Positions 26,518 through 34,894 of a stretch of 62,106 nt of DNA are shown in pieces. The position numbers and the translations under genes are program-made. This stretch comes from Sphingomonas azotifigens NBRC 15497. Its GTDB lineage: Bacteria; Pseudomonadota; Alphaproteobacteria; Sphingomonadales; Sphingomonadaceae. The notes under the pieces are model-generated. The model was not told the DNA's origin. It made no database searches and worked only from the letters and a program-made list of their open reading frames with translations. The first letter of the stretch is position 1; each line of letters opens with the position of its first letter. Location: positions 1 to 62,106 of the forward strand of contig NZ_BCTR01000032.1 in assembly GCF_002091475.1 (NCBI RefSeq), read 5' to 3'.

Positions 26518-27258
26518 ATGCGTTTCGGCAACAAGACCGCGCTGGTAACCGCGGCGGCGCATGGCATCGGCCGCGCGACCGCGCTGCGGCTGCGCGACGA
26601 GGGCGCGAGGGTGTTCGCGCTCGACCGCGACGCCGCTGCGCTGGCGACGCTCGACGGCGTCGAGCCGGTGGCGCTCGACCTGCTCGATGCGGACGCGATT
26701 GCCGCGCTTCCCGACACCATCGGCCAGCTCGATGTGCTCGCCAACATCGCCGGCTTCGTCGCGGCGGGCTCGATCCTCGACGGCACCGACGCCGACTGGA
26801 TGCTGTCCTTCGACCTCAACGTCCATGCGATGCACCGCATGATCCGCGCTTTCCTGCCCGGCATGCTGGCGAAGGGCGGCGGCGCGATCGTCAACATGTC
26901 GTCGATTGCGTCGAGTGTGAAGGGCATCCCCAACCGCCACGCCTATGGCGCCTCCAAGGCCGCGGTGATCGGCCTCACCAAGTCCGTCGCCGCCGATTTC
27001 GTCGCCAAGGGCATCCGCTGCAACGCGGTCTGCCCCGGCACGGTCGACACCCCCAGCCTCCGCCAGCGCGTCGCCGAACAGGCCGCGCAGCAGGGTATCG
27101 CGGTCGAGGAAGCGCACGCAGCCTTTGTCGCACGCCAGCCGATGGGCCGGCTCGGCCAGGAAGACGAGATCGCCGCGCTGATCTGCTACCTCGCCAGTGA
27201 CGAGGCCAGCTTCACCACCGGCGCCGTGCATGTGATCGACGGCGGGTGGGTGAACTGA
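26518..27258 (+). CDS. SDR dehydrogenase, probable 2-keto-3-deoxy-L-fuconate dehydrogenase
   Basis: A 246-residue short-chain dehydrogenase. The coenzyme loop is TAAAHGIGRATALRL, the catalytic Ser lies in NMSSIASSVKGIPNRH and the YxxxK pair in YGASKAA. The segments FVAAGSILDGTDADW and SVKGIPNRHAY resemble BDH2-like enzymes and the Xanthomonas enzyme that oxidises 2-keto-3-deoxy-L-fuconate to the 2,4-diketo acid. It is the first gene of the operon and shares one base with the dehydratase ATG. The assignment to this step is by similarity and context. Confidence 0.78.
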   Translation: MRFGNKTALVTAAAHGIGRATALRLRDEGARVFALDRDAAALATLDGVEPVALDLLDADAIAALPDTIGQLDVLANIAGFVAAGSILDGTDADWMLSFDLNVHAMHRMIRAFLPGMLAKGGGAIVNMSSIASSVKGIPNRHAYGASKAAVIGLTKSVAADFVAKGIRCNAVCPGTVDTPSLRQRVAEQAAQQGIAVEEAHAAFVARQPMGRLGQEDEIAALICYLASDEASFTTGAVHVIDGGWVN

Positions 27259-28544
27259 TGACGCTCAACGCCCGCATCACCGGCCTGCGCACGGTCGACC
27301 TGCGCTTCCCGACCAGCGCCTCGCTCGACGGCTCCGACGCGATGAACCCGGACCCCGATTATTCGGCGGCCTATGTCATCCTGGAGACCGACGTACCCGG
27401 CCTCGAAGGCCATGGCCTCACCTTCACCATCGGTCGCGGCAACGATATCTGCGTCGCCGCGATCGAGGCGATGCGCCACCTCGTCATCGGCCTCGACCTC
27501 GCCTGGATCGCCGAGGAGCCCGCGCGCATGTGGCGGCACCTCACCGGCGACAGCCAGCTGCGCTGGATCGGTCCCGACAAGGGCGCGATGCACCTCGCCA
27601 CCGGCGCGGTGGTCAACGCGATCTGGGACCTCTGGGCCAAGGCCGAGGGCAAGCCGGTGTGGAAGCTCGTCGCCGACATGACGCCCGAGCAACTCGTCCG
27701 CGCGATCGACTTCCGCTACCTCACCGATGCGATCACGCCCGAGAAGGCGCTTGCGCTGCTCACCGAGCGCGCGGCGGGCAAAGCCGAGCGCGTCGCCACG
27801 CTCGAAGCGAACGGCTATCCCTGCTACACCACGTCCGCCGGTTGGTTGGGCTATCCCGACGAGAAACTGCGCCGCCTCGCCCAGGAAGCGGTCGATGCCG
27901 GCTTCCACCATATCAAGCTCAAGGTCGGCCGCGACATGGAGGACGATATCCGCCGCGTCCGCATCGCCCGCGAGGTGCTGGGGCCCGATCGCAAGCTGAT
28001 GATCGATGCCAACCAGGTCTGGGAGGTCGGCCAGGCGATCGAATGGGTCAACGCCCTCGCCTTCGCCAAGCCCTGGTTCATCGAGGAGCCGACCAGCCCC
28101 GACGACGTGCTGGGCCACAAGGCGATCCGCGACGGCATCGGCCAGGTGCAGGTCGCGACCGGCGAGATGTGCCAGAACCGCATCCTGTTCAAACAGTTCA
28201 TGGCGGTGGGCGCGGTCGACGTGATCCAGCTCGACGCCTGCCGCATCGGCGGGGTGAACGAGGCGCTGGCGGTGCTGCTGCTCGCCGCGCGCTACGGCCT
28301 GCCGGTATGCCCGCATGCCGGTGGCGTGGGGCTGTGCGAATACGTCCAGCACTTGTCGATGATCGACTATCTGTGCTTTGCCGGCACCATGGACGGCAGG
28401 GTCATCGAATATGTGGATCATCTCCATGAACATTTCCTGGAGCCCTGCGTGATCCGCGACGCGGCCTATATGCCGCCGCAGCGCCCCGGCTATTCGATCG
28501 AGATGAAGCCCGAGACGCTCGTCCAGTATCGGTTCGGCGCATGA
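27258..28544 (+). CDS. L-fuconate dehydratase (enolase superfamily)
   Basis: A 428-residue enolase-superfamily enzyme that dehydrates L-fuconate to 2-keto-3-deoxy-L-fuconate. The catalytic Lys motif HHIKLKVGRD, metal-ligand strands LMIDANQVW and WFIEEPTSPDD, the TGEMCQNR segment and the His of CPHAGGVGLCEYVQHLSM all match the fuconate dehydratase group. The N-terminal DPDYSAAYV and GHGLTFTIGRGN are also typical. It overlaps the genes on either side by one and four bases. Confidence 0.92.
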   Translation: MTLNARITGLRTVDLRFPTSASLDGSDAMNPDPDYSAAYVILETDVPGLEGHGLTFTIGRGNDICVAAIEAMRHLVIGLDLAWIAEEPARMWRHLTGDSQLRWIGPDKGAMHLATGAVVNAIWDLWAKAEGKPVWKLVADMTPEQLVRAIDFRYLTDAITPEKALALLTERAAGKAERVATLEANGYPCYTTSAGWLGYPDEKLRRLAQEAVDAGFHHIKLKVGRDMEDDIRRVRIAREVLGPDRKLMIDANQVWEVGQAIEWVNALAFAKPWFIEEPTSPDDVLGHKAIRDGIGQVQVATGEMCQNRILFKQFMAVGAVDVIQLDACRIGGVNEALAVLLLAARYGLPVCPHAGGVGLCEYVQHLSMIDYLCFAGTMDGRVIEYVDHLHEHFLEPCVIRDAAYMPPQRPGYSIEMKPETLVQYRFGA

Positions 28545-29308
28545 ACCTGGAGCTCGCCGGCAAGGTCGTGATCGTCACCGGCGGCTCGTCGGGGATCGGC
28601 GCGGCGATCGTGGCGGGGCTGGCCCGCGAAGGCGCGGTCCCCGCCATTGTCTCGCGCGAGCCGCCCCGGCCCGAGCTGGTCGCGCAGCTGGGCACGGACT
28701 GGCTGTTCCACCCCTGCGAGCTGGCCGAGGACGATGCCGTGGTCGCTGCGGTCGACGCGGTGGCGGCGCGCTTCGGGCGGATCGACGGACTGGTCAACAA
28801 TGCCGGGCTGAACGACAATCTCGGCTTCGAGGCGACCCCGGCGCAGTTCCGCGCCTCGCTCGACATCAACCTCGTCCATTATTTCGGCATGGCTCGCGCC
28901 GCGCTCCCCCATCTCAAGGCGGCACAGGGGGCGATCGTCAATATCGGCTCGAAGACCTCGATCACCGGCCAGGGCCATACCAGCGCCTATGCCGCCGCCA
29001 AGGGCGCGGTGCTGGCGCTGACCCGCGAATGGGCGGTGGCGCTGCGCGGCGACGGCATCCGGGTGAATGCGATCGTGCCCGCCGAGGTCGAGACCCCCGC
29101 CTATGCCGAATGGCTGAAGAGCTTCGACGACCCCGCCGCGCGGCGTCAGGAAATCGAGCGCCGCGTGCCCTTCGGCCACCGCTTCACCAGCCCGCAAGAA
29201 ATCGCCGACACCGCGCTGTTCCTGCTTTCCGCGCGGGCCAGCCACACCACCGGCCAGTGGCTGTTCGTCGACGGCGGCTACACGCATCTGGACCGCGCCA
29301 TCGAATGA
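28541..29308 (+). CDS. SDR dehydrogenase, probable L-fucose dehydrogenase
   Basis: A 255-residue short-chain dehydrogenase. The coenzyme loop is TGGSSGIGAAI, NNAGLND follows, the catalytic Ser is in NIGSKTSITGQGH, and YAAAKGA carries the Tyr/Lys. The TGQGHTSAYAAAKGAVLALTR region resembles sugar (fucose-type) dehydrogenases. In the proposed route it oxidises L-fucose to the lactone; which SDR does which step is inferred. The start ATGA overlaps the dehydratase stop. Confidence 0.75.
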   Translation: MNLELAGKVVIVTGGSSGIGAAIVAGLAREGAVPAIVSREPPRPELVAQLGTDWLFHPCELAEDDAVVAAVDAVAARFGRIDGLVNNAGLNDNLGFEATPAQFRASLDINLVHYFGMARAALPHLKAAQGAIVNIGSKTSITGQGHTSAYAAAKGAVLALTREWAVALRGDGIRVNAIVPAEVETPAYAEWLKSFDDPAARRQEIERRVPFGHRFTSPQEIADTALFLLSARASHTTGQWLFVDGGYTHLDRAIE

Positions 29309-29342
29309 CCCCAACAGGGGCGTCGCACCAAGGAGAGGACAC

Positions 29343-30623
29343 ATGGCCAGCAAGGCCGGACGCTACACCCCCGCCATTATCCTGACGGTCTCGCTGTTCT
29401 TCCTGTGGGGAATGGCGAACAACCTCAACGACATCCTGATCGCGCATTTCCGCCGCGCGTTCACGCTGAGCGATTTCGAGACCAGCTTCGTCCAGCAGGC
29501 CTTCTATATGGGCTATTTCCTGCTCGCGACGCCGGCCGCGATGCTCGCGCGGCGGCGGGGCTACAAGGCGGCCATCGTGACGGGCCTCACACTGTACGCG
29601 ATCGGCGCGCTGCTCTTCTATCCGGCGACGCATTTCGGCGAGTATCGCTGGTTTCTCGCCGCCCTCTTCGTGATCGCCTGCGGCCTCGCCTTTCTCGAGA
29701 CCTCGGCCAGCCCGCTGATCGCCGAGCTGGGCAGCCCCGAGGGCGCCGCGCGACGGCTCAACTTCGCCCAGGCGGCCAACCCGCTGGGCACGATCTTCGG
29801 CGTGCTGGTGGGCAAATATTTCATCCTCTCCAGCTTCGCGCAGGACGAAAAGGCGCTGGCCGCGCTGTCCGCCGCCGAGCGGACCGCGACGCTGCGCGGC
29901 GAGCTTGCCTCGGTGCAGACGCCCTATCTGGTGATCGGGCTGGTCGTGCTCGCCTTCGCGATCGCCGCCGCGCTGATCGCCTTCCCGGACAACCGCAAGG
30001 ACGGCGACGCCCCCGTGGTGCCGACAGGCAAGGCGCTCGGCACCGTGCTGCGCGACCGGACGTTGGTCTTCGCGGTGGTGGCGCAGTTCTTCTATGTCGG
30101 CGCGCAGGTGGGGCTGTGGAGCTACACGATCCGCTACGCCCAGGTGAACCTGCCCGGCCTCACCGAGCAGGGCGCGGCCGACTATCTGTTCGCCAGCCTG
30201 GTGCTGTTCGGCGTGGGCCGCTTCGTCGGCGCGGCAATGCTCGGCAAGGTTTCGGCGCCGCAGCTGCTGGTGGTGTTCGCCGGGCTCTCGGCGGCGCTGA
30301 CCGTGGCGGCGGTGTTCATTGGCGGGACGACCGGGCTCTATGCGCTGGTCGCGGCGAGCTTCTTCATGTCGATCCAGTTCCCGACGATCTTCGCGATCGG
30401 CATCGGCGGGCTGGGCGCGCTGAAGCAGATCGGCGCCTCGCTGATCGTGATGGCGATCATCGGCGGCGCGGTGCTGACCGCGGCGATGGGGCACCTGTCC
30501 GACCTGGCGGGGATCAACCTCGCGCTGCTGGTGCCGGCGGTGGCGTTCCTGGTGGTGCTTGGGTTTGGGTTGCGCGCTACGGGGACGGCGGGGGACGTGG
30601 AGATGGTAACGGCGGGGCATTGA
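29343..30623 (+). CDS. L-fucose:H+ symporter-type permease (MFS, FucP family)
   Basis: A 426-residue, twelve-helix transporter of the FucP/fucose-galactose-glucose:H+ symporter family. LFFLWGMANNLNDILIAHF in helix I, FYMGYFLLATPA in helix II, FLETSASPLIAELG and NFAQAANPLGTIFGVLVG are the family landmarks; the membrane-embedded Asp and Glu of that family (LND and FLE) are present. It imports L-fucose in symport with protons. It is the last gene of the operon, followed by two opposed G/C-box repeats. Confidence 0.9.
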   Translation: MASKAGRYTPAIILTVSLFFLWGMANNLNDILIAHFRRAFTLSDFETSFVQQAFYMGYFLLATPAAMLARRRGYKAAIVTGLTLYAIGALLFYPATHFGEYRWFLAALFVIACGLAFLETSASPLIAELGSPEGAARRLNFAQAANPLGTIFGVLVGKYFILSSFAQDEKALAALSAAERTATLRGELASVQTPYLVIGLVVLAFAIAAALIAFPDNRKDGDAPVVPTGKALGTVLRDRTLVFAVVAQFFYVGAQVGLWSYTIRYAQVNLPGLTEQGAADYLFASLVLFGVGRFVGAAMLGKVSAPQLLVVFAGLSAALTVAAVFIGGTTGLYALVAASFFMSIQFPTIFAIGIGGLGALKQIGASLIVMAIIGGAVLTAAMGHLSDLAGINLALLVPAVAFLVVLGFGLRATGTAGDVEMVTAGH

Positions 30624-30633
30624 TGCCCTCTTT

Positions 30634-30674
30634 CTAGCCCCTCCCCTTCAGGGGAGGGGTTGGGGTGGGGCAGG
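30634..30674. repeat. G/C-box palindromic repeat (left of a head-to-head pair)
   Basis: AGCCCCTCCCC-ttca-GGGGAGGGG followed by TTGGGGTGGGGCAGG is the same form as the copy at 16199. It directly abuts the oppositely oriented long-form copy at 30675. Its position right after the permease stop makes it a likely transcript end. Confidence 0.8.
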
Positions 30675-30747
30675 GTCTCACCGAGACCAACCTGCGTTCT
30701 GGAATCCCTCCACCCCCAACCCCTCCTCCAAGGAGGAGGGGCTTAAG
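30675..30747. repeat. G/C-box repeat, long form (right of a head-to-head pair)
   Basis: It matches the element at 4-75 almost base for base (GTCTCACCGAGACCAAC, GTTCTGG, ATCCCTCCAC, and the CCTCCAAGGAGG palindrome). With 30634-30674 it forms a composite of two inverted units of about 40 and 72 bases. Confidence 0.8.
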
Positions 30748-30809
30748 AGGGACCGGCCCCGGCGTCGCCGCCCTTCCATTGGCACCTCGCATACAGGGGT
30801 AATGCGAAG

Positions 30810-31250
30810 CTATCGCACCTTCACGAACTCGTAGCTCGTGGCCTTGTCCAGATCGAAAAGGTGCAGCGACTTCGCCTCGTGCAGTGCCGGGCGAGCCATG
30901 CTGTCGTTGTTGAAGTGCACGAACACCGCGTTGCCTTCAAACCGAACGGCTCCACGTTGAACGCCGATGCCGGTCGGCACTTCCAGCTGATAGCCGTACT
31001 TGGCCTCCGAGACGATGTACCGGGTGGTTCTGCCCCGCGTCTCCAGGATGCCGTTTCGTAAAACCAAGGGCGCACAGCATGCGTTGACGTAGGTCCCGTC
31101 GGCCCAGGATTGCGACGGCGGAACGCTTCGAGGCATCGCCAGATAGATGATGCCAAATACCAGCAGCATGCCGGGAATCAGGACCGGCATGATTCCGGCA
31201 CCGAAGGCGTAGAAGAGGGCGTTGTCTTCTGGCGTACTGCGAAAAGCCAT
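30810..31250 (-). CDS. Membrane-anchored protein of unknown function
   Basis: A 146-residue protein with one N-terminal membrane helix (IMPVLIPGMLLVFGIIYLAM) and an exported beta-rich domain (GTYVNACCAPLVLRNG, TTRYIVSEAKYGYQLEV). Paired cysteines in NACCAP could be structural. I recognise no family. It lies between the fucose operon and lutC, flanked on both sides by G/C-box repeats, and its third-position G/C is lower than that of its neighbours, so it may be a recent arrival. Confidence 0.6.
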   Translation of the reverse strand: MAFRSTPEDNALFYAFGAGIMPVLIPGMLLVFGIIYLAMPRSVPPSQSWADGTYVNACCAPLVLRNGILETRGRTTRYIVSEAKYGYQLEVPTGIGVQRGAVRFEGNAVFVHFNNDSMARPALHEAKSLHLFDLDKATSYEFVKVR

Positions 31251-31310
31251 GGTGCGACGCTAGCCGACCATATTGGGGAACACCATGGCCGGCACGTGCG
31301 CCCTTTCAAA

Positions 31311-31340
31311 GCCCCTCCCCTGAAGGGGAGGGGCTTAAGA
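31311..31340. repeat. G/C-box palindromic repeat
   Basis: AGCCCCTCCCC-tgaa-GGGGAGGGGCTTAAG lies between the unknown membrane protein and lutC, with an eleven-base-pair perfect stem. As it follows lutC on the minus strand it may end the lutABC transcript. Confidence 0.78.
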
Positions 31341-31346
31341 AGAAGA

Positions 31347-31964
31347 TCAGCCCACCAGCACCACATGCAAGAACCGCGGCCCATGGGCGCCGCGGACATA
31401 GGTGCCTTCGATGTCGGTCGTGCCGCTGACACCCGTGACCCAATAGTGCGCGCGCGGGACCGCGCCGCCCGGGGCGGCGTCCTCCAGCCAGCGGACCAGA
31501 CCGGCGACCTCCAGCACGACGATGTGGCGCAGCGCCAGGAAGTTGGGCAGCATCGGCGCTTGCGGCGAGGTCTCGAACACCAGCGAGCCCGTTTCCGCCA
31601 CCCCGGCGCGGGCGAACGCCAGTACCGTGCCGTCGTCGATCGGGCAGTCCGCCAGCCGGGTCAGCCCGGTCCAGTCGAGCCCCGCCACCCGCGCATCGGG
31701 CGGCAGCCACAGCGCCGGTGCCGCGCCCTCCGCGGCGAGATAGCCCGCCACCGCTCCCGGCAATTCCGCCAGAGACCCGATCCGCGCATGCGTCGCCGCC
31801 ACGCTCGGCAGCGCGAGCTGCGCCAGGAACCGCGCGACCAAATCCTCCGGCCCCGTCGGCCGCTCGCGTTCCTCGCCCGCCAGCAGCGCCGCCGCCTCTG
31901 CAGCCAGATCCGCCGCCGCCCGCGCCGGCCCTAGCCGCGCCAGGATCGCGTCGCGCGCGCTCAT
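31347..31964 (-). CDS. lutC: Lactate utilisation protein LutC (LUD domain)
   Basis: A 205-residue LUD-domain protein. AGVAETGSLVFETSPQAPML, FLALRHIVVLEV and the C-terminal WVTGVSGTTDIEGTYVRGAHGPRFLHVVLV are the family core. With LutA and LutB it makes up the L-lactate-oxidising complex that yields pyruvate. The start ATG 31964 overlaps the lutB stop as ATGA and has AAAGGG upstream. It is the last gene of lutABC. Confidence 0.92.
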   Translation of the reverse strand: MSARDAILARLGPARAAADLAAEAAALLAGEERERPTGPEDLVARFLAQLALPSVAATHARIGSLAELPGAVAGYLAAEGAAPALWLPPDARVAGLDWTGLTRLADCPIDDGTVLAFARAGVAETGSLVFETSPQAPMLPNFLALRHIVVLEVAGLVRWLEDAAPGGAVPRAHYWVTGVSGTTDIEGTYVRGAHGPRFLHVVLVG

Positions 31965-33352
31965 CGTTCGCCCTTTCGATAGCGGTCCATGAAGCTCTCC
32001 GCCGCCGGGGCGGGAAAGTCGCGCCCGCCGGTCCAGCCGCCGGCCAGCGGCAGCTTCGCGATCCAGCCGCGGCCCGCCAGCCGCATCGCCCGGATCGCCC
32101 AGCGCACCCCAGCTCGGTACAGCCAGGGCCGCCGCGCCGCCCAGGCCCAGACGCCCAGCCCGGAGCGCAGCGTCACCGGCTCCAGCCCCTCGCGCCAGCT
32201 CTTCTCGCGCCAGCCGCGCAGCAGCGTCGGCAGGGGGATCGCGACCGGGCACACCTCCTGGCACTTGCCGTTCATCGTGCAGGCGTTCGGCAGGTCGCGG
32301 CTCGCCGCCAGCCCGTCGAGCGCGGGGGTCAGCACCGATCCCATCGGCCCCGGATAGGTGCCGCCATAGGCATGGCCGCCGATCTGGCGGAACACCACGC
32401 AGTGGTTCATGCACGCACCGCAGCGGATGCAGCGGAGCATCTCCGCCAGCCCCTCGTCGCGCATCGCGCTGCGGCCATTGTCGACCAGCACGATGTGCAT
32501 CTCCTCGGGCCCGTCGCGGTCCCCTGCCCGCTTCGGCCCGGCATAGAAGGTGGTGTACTGGGTCAGCACCGCGCCGGTCGCCGATCGGGCGAGCAGCCGC
32601 AGCAGATGCACGGCATGGTCCATCGAGGGGACCAGCTTCTCGATCCCCGCGGTGACGATATGGACGCGCGGCGGCACCAGCGAGAGTTCGGCATTGCCCT
32701 CGTTGGTGACGGTGCAGATCTGCCCGCTATCGGCGATCAGGAAATTGGCGCCCGAGATGCCGACATCGGCGCCCAGCATCTCGCCCCGCAGCTGCCGCCG
32801 GGCGCTCGCCGCCATCGCGACGATGCTTTCCTCGACATGCGGCTCGCGGTGGCGGGCGCGGAAAAGTTCGGAGACCTGCTCGCGCGTCTTGTGCATCGCC
32901 GGCCAGATGATGTGCGAGGGCCGCTCGCCGGCGAGCTGGATGATGTGCTCGGCAAGGTCGGTCTCGACCCGGCCGATGCCTGCCGCCTCCAGCGCGTGCG
33001 GCAGCCCGATCTCCTCGCCGAGCATCGACTTGGAGCGGGCGACGCTCTTCGCCCCCGCCTTGCGGCAGAGGTCGACCACGATCGTGCAGGCATCGTCGGC
33101 GGTGGCGGCCCAATGGACTGTCGCCCCCGAAGCGGTCGCCGCCGCCTCGAACTGGACGAGGTAGCTGCCGAGATTGGCGATCACATGGTCCTTGATCGCC
33201 GCCGCCCGCGCGCGTGCCGCGGCGAAGCTGGGCCAGGCGCCGATCGCCACGCCGCGCTTGGCTTCGGCGGTGCCGGCGGTGCGCTCGACCGCGATCTTGA
33301 GCTGGCGGTCGGCCAGCGCGGCGTCGACCCGCGCGTCGAAGGCGCGGCTCAT
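31961..33352 (-). CDS. lutB: Lactate utilisation iron-sulfur protein LutB
   Basis: A 463-residue protein: an N-terminal LUD-type domain, then a ferredoxin-like region with two cluster motifs. C308/C311/C314/C318 lie in CIRCGACMNHC, and C358/C364/C368 lie in ACTMNGKCQEVCP. It resembles LutB (YkgF) from end to end. It acts with LutA and LutC in L-lactate oxidation at the cytoplasmic face, passing electrons to the respiratory chain. It overlaps lutC and lutA by four bases each. Confidence 0.94.
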   Translation of the reverse strand: MSRAFDARVDAALADRQLKIAVERTAGTAEAKRGVAIGAWPSFAAARARAAAIKDHVIANLGSYLVQFEAAATASGATVHWAATADDACTIVVDLCRKAGAKSVARSKSMLGEEIGLPHALEAAGIGRVETDLAEHIIQLAGERPSHIIWPAMHKTREQVSELFRARHREPHVEESIVAMAASARRQLRGEMLGADVGISGANFLIADSGQICTVTNEGNAELSLVPPRVHIVTAGIEKLVPSMDHAVHLLRLLARSATGAVLTQYTTFYAGPKRAGDRDGPEEMHIVLVDNGRSAMRDEGLAEMLRCIRCGACMNHCVVFRQIGGHAYGGTYPGPMGSVLTPALDGLAASRDLPNACTMNGKCQEVCPVAIPLPTLLRGWREKSWREGLEPVTLRSGLGVWAWAARRPWLYRAGVRWAIRAMRLAGRGWIAKLPLAGGWTGGRDFPAPAAESFMDRYRKGER

Positions 33353-34113
33353 TGCGCTTCCCCGATCGCCGGTCCGTCGGCCATGCCGGCCAGCACCTCG
33401 ATGGTGTGGAAGGCGCGCACGTCCGCCCCGCGCCGGTGGAGCTTGCCCGCCATGTTCATCAGGCAGCCGAGATCGCCCGCGAGCAGCAGCCCCGCGCCGC
33501 TCGCCTCCACCGCCGCGGCCTTCTCATCGGCGATCGCGTTGGAGATGGCCGGGTATTTCACGCAGAAGGTGCCGCCGAAGCCGCAGCAGGTCTCCTCCCC
33601 GGCGAGCGGCACCAAGTCCAGCCCGTCCACAGCGCCGAGCAGCCGCCGCGGTTGCGCCTTTATGCCCAGCTCGCGCAGGCCCGAGCAGCTGTCGTGATAG
33701 GTCGCCATCGCCGGCAGCGCCACGCCCTCCGGCCGCCAGCCGCGCGCATCGAGATAAGCCAGGATCTCCCAGGTCTTCGCCGCCACCGCTTCGGCCCGCG
33801 TGCTCCACGCAGGATCGTCGGCGAGCAGCTCGGGATAATGGCAGCGGATCGTGCCCGCGCAGCTGCCCGAAGGGACGACGATCGCGTCATACGCCTCCAG
33901 CATCGCGACGTTGCGGCGGGCGAAGTCGGTCGCGGTGGCGCGGTCGCCCGAGTTGAGCGCCGGCTGGCCGCAACAGGTCTGCGCCTCCGGCACCACCACC
34001 GCGCACCCGGCATCGGCGAGCGCGCGCAAGGCCGCGAAGCCCACGCGGGGCCGCATCGCATCGACCAGGCAGGTAACGAACAATGCAACGCGGGACGAAG
34101 GGGCCATGCTCAT
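33349..34113 (-). CDS. lutA: Lactate utilisation protein LutA (CCG-domain Fe-S protein)
   Basis: A protein of 254 residues with two cysteine-rich CCG domains, as in heterodisulfide-reductase-like subunits: PEAQTCCGQPALNSG in the first half and EETCCGFGGTFCVKYP in the second. HDSCSGLRELG supplies further cluster cysteines. It is the presumed catalytic partner in L-lactate oxidation. ATG 34113 has AAGGGG upstream; ATG 34107 is an alternative. It is the first gene of the operon; no lldR-type regulator adjoins. Confidence 0.93.
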   Translation of the reverse strand: MSMAPSSRVALFVTCLVDAMRPRVGFAALRALADAGCAVVVPEAQTCCGQPALNSGDRATATDFARRNVAMLEAYDAIVVPSGSCAGTIRCHYPELLADDPAWSTRAEAVAAKTWEILAYLDARGWRPEGVALPAMATYHDSCSGLRELGIKAQPRRLLGAVDGLDLVPLAGEETCCGFGGTFCVKYPAISNAIADEKAAAVEASGAGLLLAGDLGCLMNMAGKLHRRGADVRAFHTIEVLAGMADGPAIGEAQ

Positions 34114-34159
34114 GCCGCCCCTTCGCATATCGGCGCCCCCGCTGCCACAAGCGGACGCC

Positions 34160-34792
34160 TCATCCCGCCGCCGCCTCGGCCTGCATCTCGCCGATTTCGA
34201 CGCGGATCATCTTCAGGACCAGCGCCGCGGCCCCATCGGTATCTTCGGCCGGGCTGATGAAGCGGTGGTGCATCAGCCCCAGCGCCGCGGCCGTGATCAC
34301 GTCGGCGAGCGCGCGCCGCCGGACCGCGAACGCCTCGTCCGGCACCAGCGCAGTCAGCGCCGCCAGCATTGTGCTGCGCACCTCTTCGCGGGTGTCTTGA
34401 AAGATGGCCGCGATCCGTTCGTTACGTGCCGTCTCGGCGACGATTTCGGCGAATAGCGGGTCCGATTCGTCGGGTTCGGGGCGGATGAAATCGGCCAGCC
34501 AGCGCCACACGAACTCGGGATCGCCACTCCGGATGCCGGCGCACAGCGACTCGGGCGCAAGGAAATCCATGCAGTCCGCCCGCACGATTTGCGCGACGAT
34601 CGCCTCCTTGGAAGAAAAATCGCGATAAATTTGACCTACCGCAATGCCGGATTCCTTGGCGATCTGGGCCACGCCGGTAGCGTGAAAACCGTTCGCGATG
34701 AACAACCTGCGTGCCGCCGACACGATTTTTTCGCGTCGCAACAGAGCCTTATCGCGTGGTGGAACACCGCCTGCTTCCGTGGCTTCTGCCAT
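34160..34792 (-). CDS. TetR-family repressor of the RND efflux operon
   Basis: A 210-residue regulator. The N-terminal TetR helix-turn-helix is IVSAARRLFIANGFHATGVAQIAKESG then AVGQIYRDFSSKEAI; the C-terminal ligand domain has LAFGLMHHRF-like helices. It is divergent from the adaptor gene, the arrangement seen for AcrR- and TtgR-type local repressors. The effector is unknown, probably a substrate of the pump. Confidence 0.9.
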   Translation of the reverse strand: MAEATEAGGVPPRDKALLRREKIVSAARRLFIANGFHATGVAQIAKESGIAVGQIYRDFSSKEAIVAQIVRADCMDFLAPESLCAGIRSGDPEFVWRWLADFIRPEPDESDPLFAEIVAETARNERIAAIFQDTREEVRSTMLAALTALVPDEAFAVRRRALADVITAAALGLMHHRFISPAEDTDGAAALVLKMIRVEIGEMQAEAAAG

Positions 34793-34850
34793 CCGTGTTA
34801 CCCTTGAAACCGTCTTGACCGATTAGCGCACTTCGCAGTAGCAGCGAATG

Positions 34851-34864
34851 TGAGCGATCGTTCA
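34851..34864. promoter_or_regulatory. Candidate TetR operator in front of the RND operon
   Basis: TGAGCGATCGTTCA is a 14-base palindrome with six of seven pairs perfect (one G-T) centred on CGATCG, the usual symmetry of TetR-family sites. It lies 30 bases before the adaptor ATG. A TTGACC at 34815 and a TATAAC at 34871 are nearby, but no convincing spaced promoter pair can be assigned. Confidence 0.5.
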
Positions 34865-34894
34865 CTCACATATAACACAACGGCAGGCTTCCGC

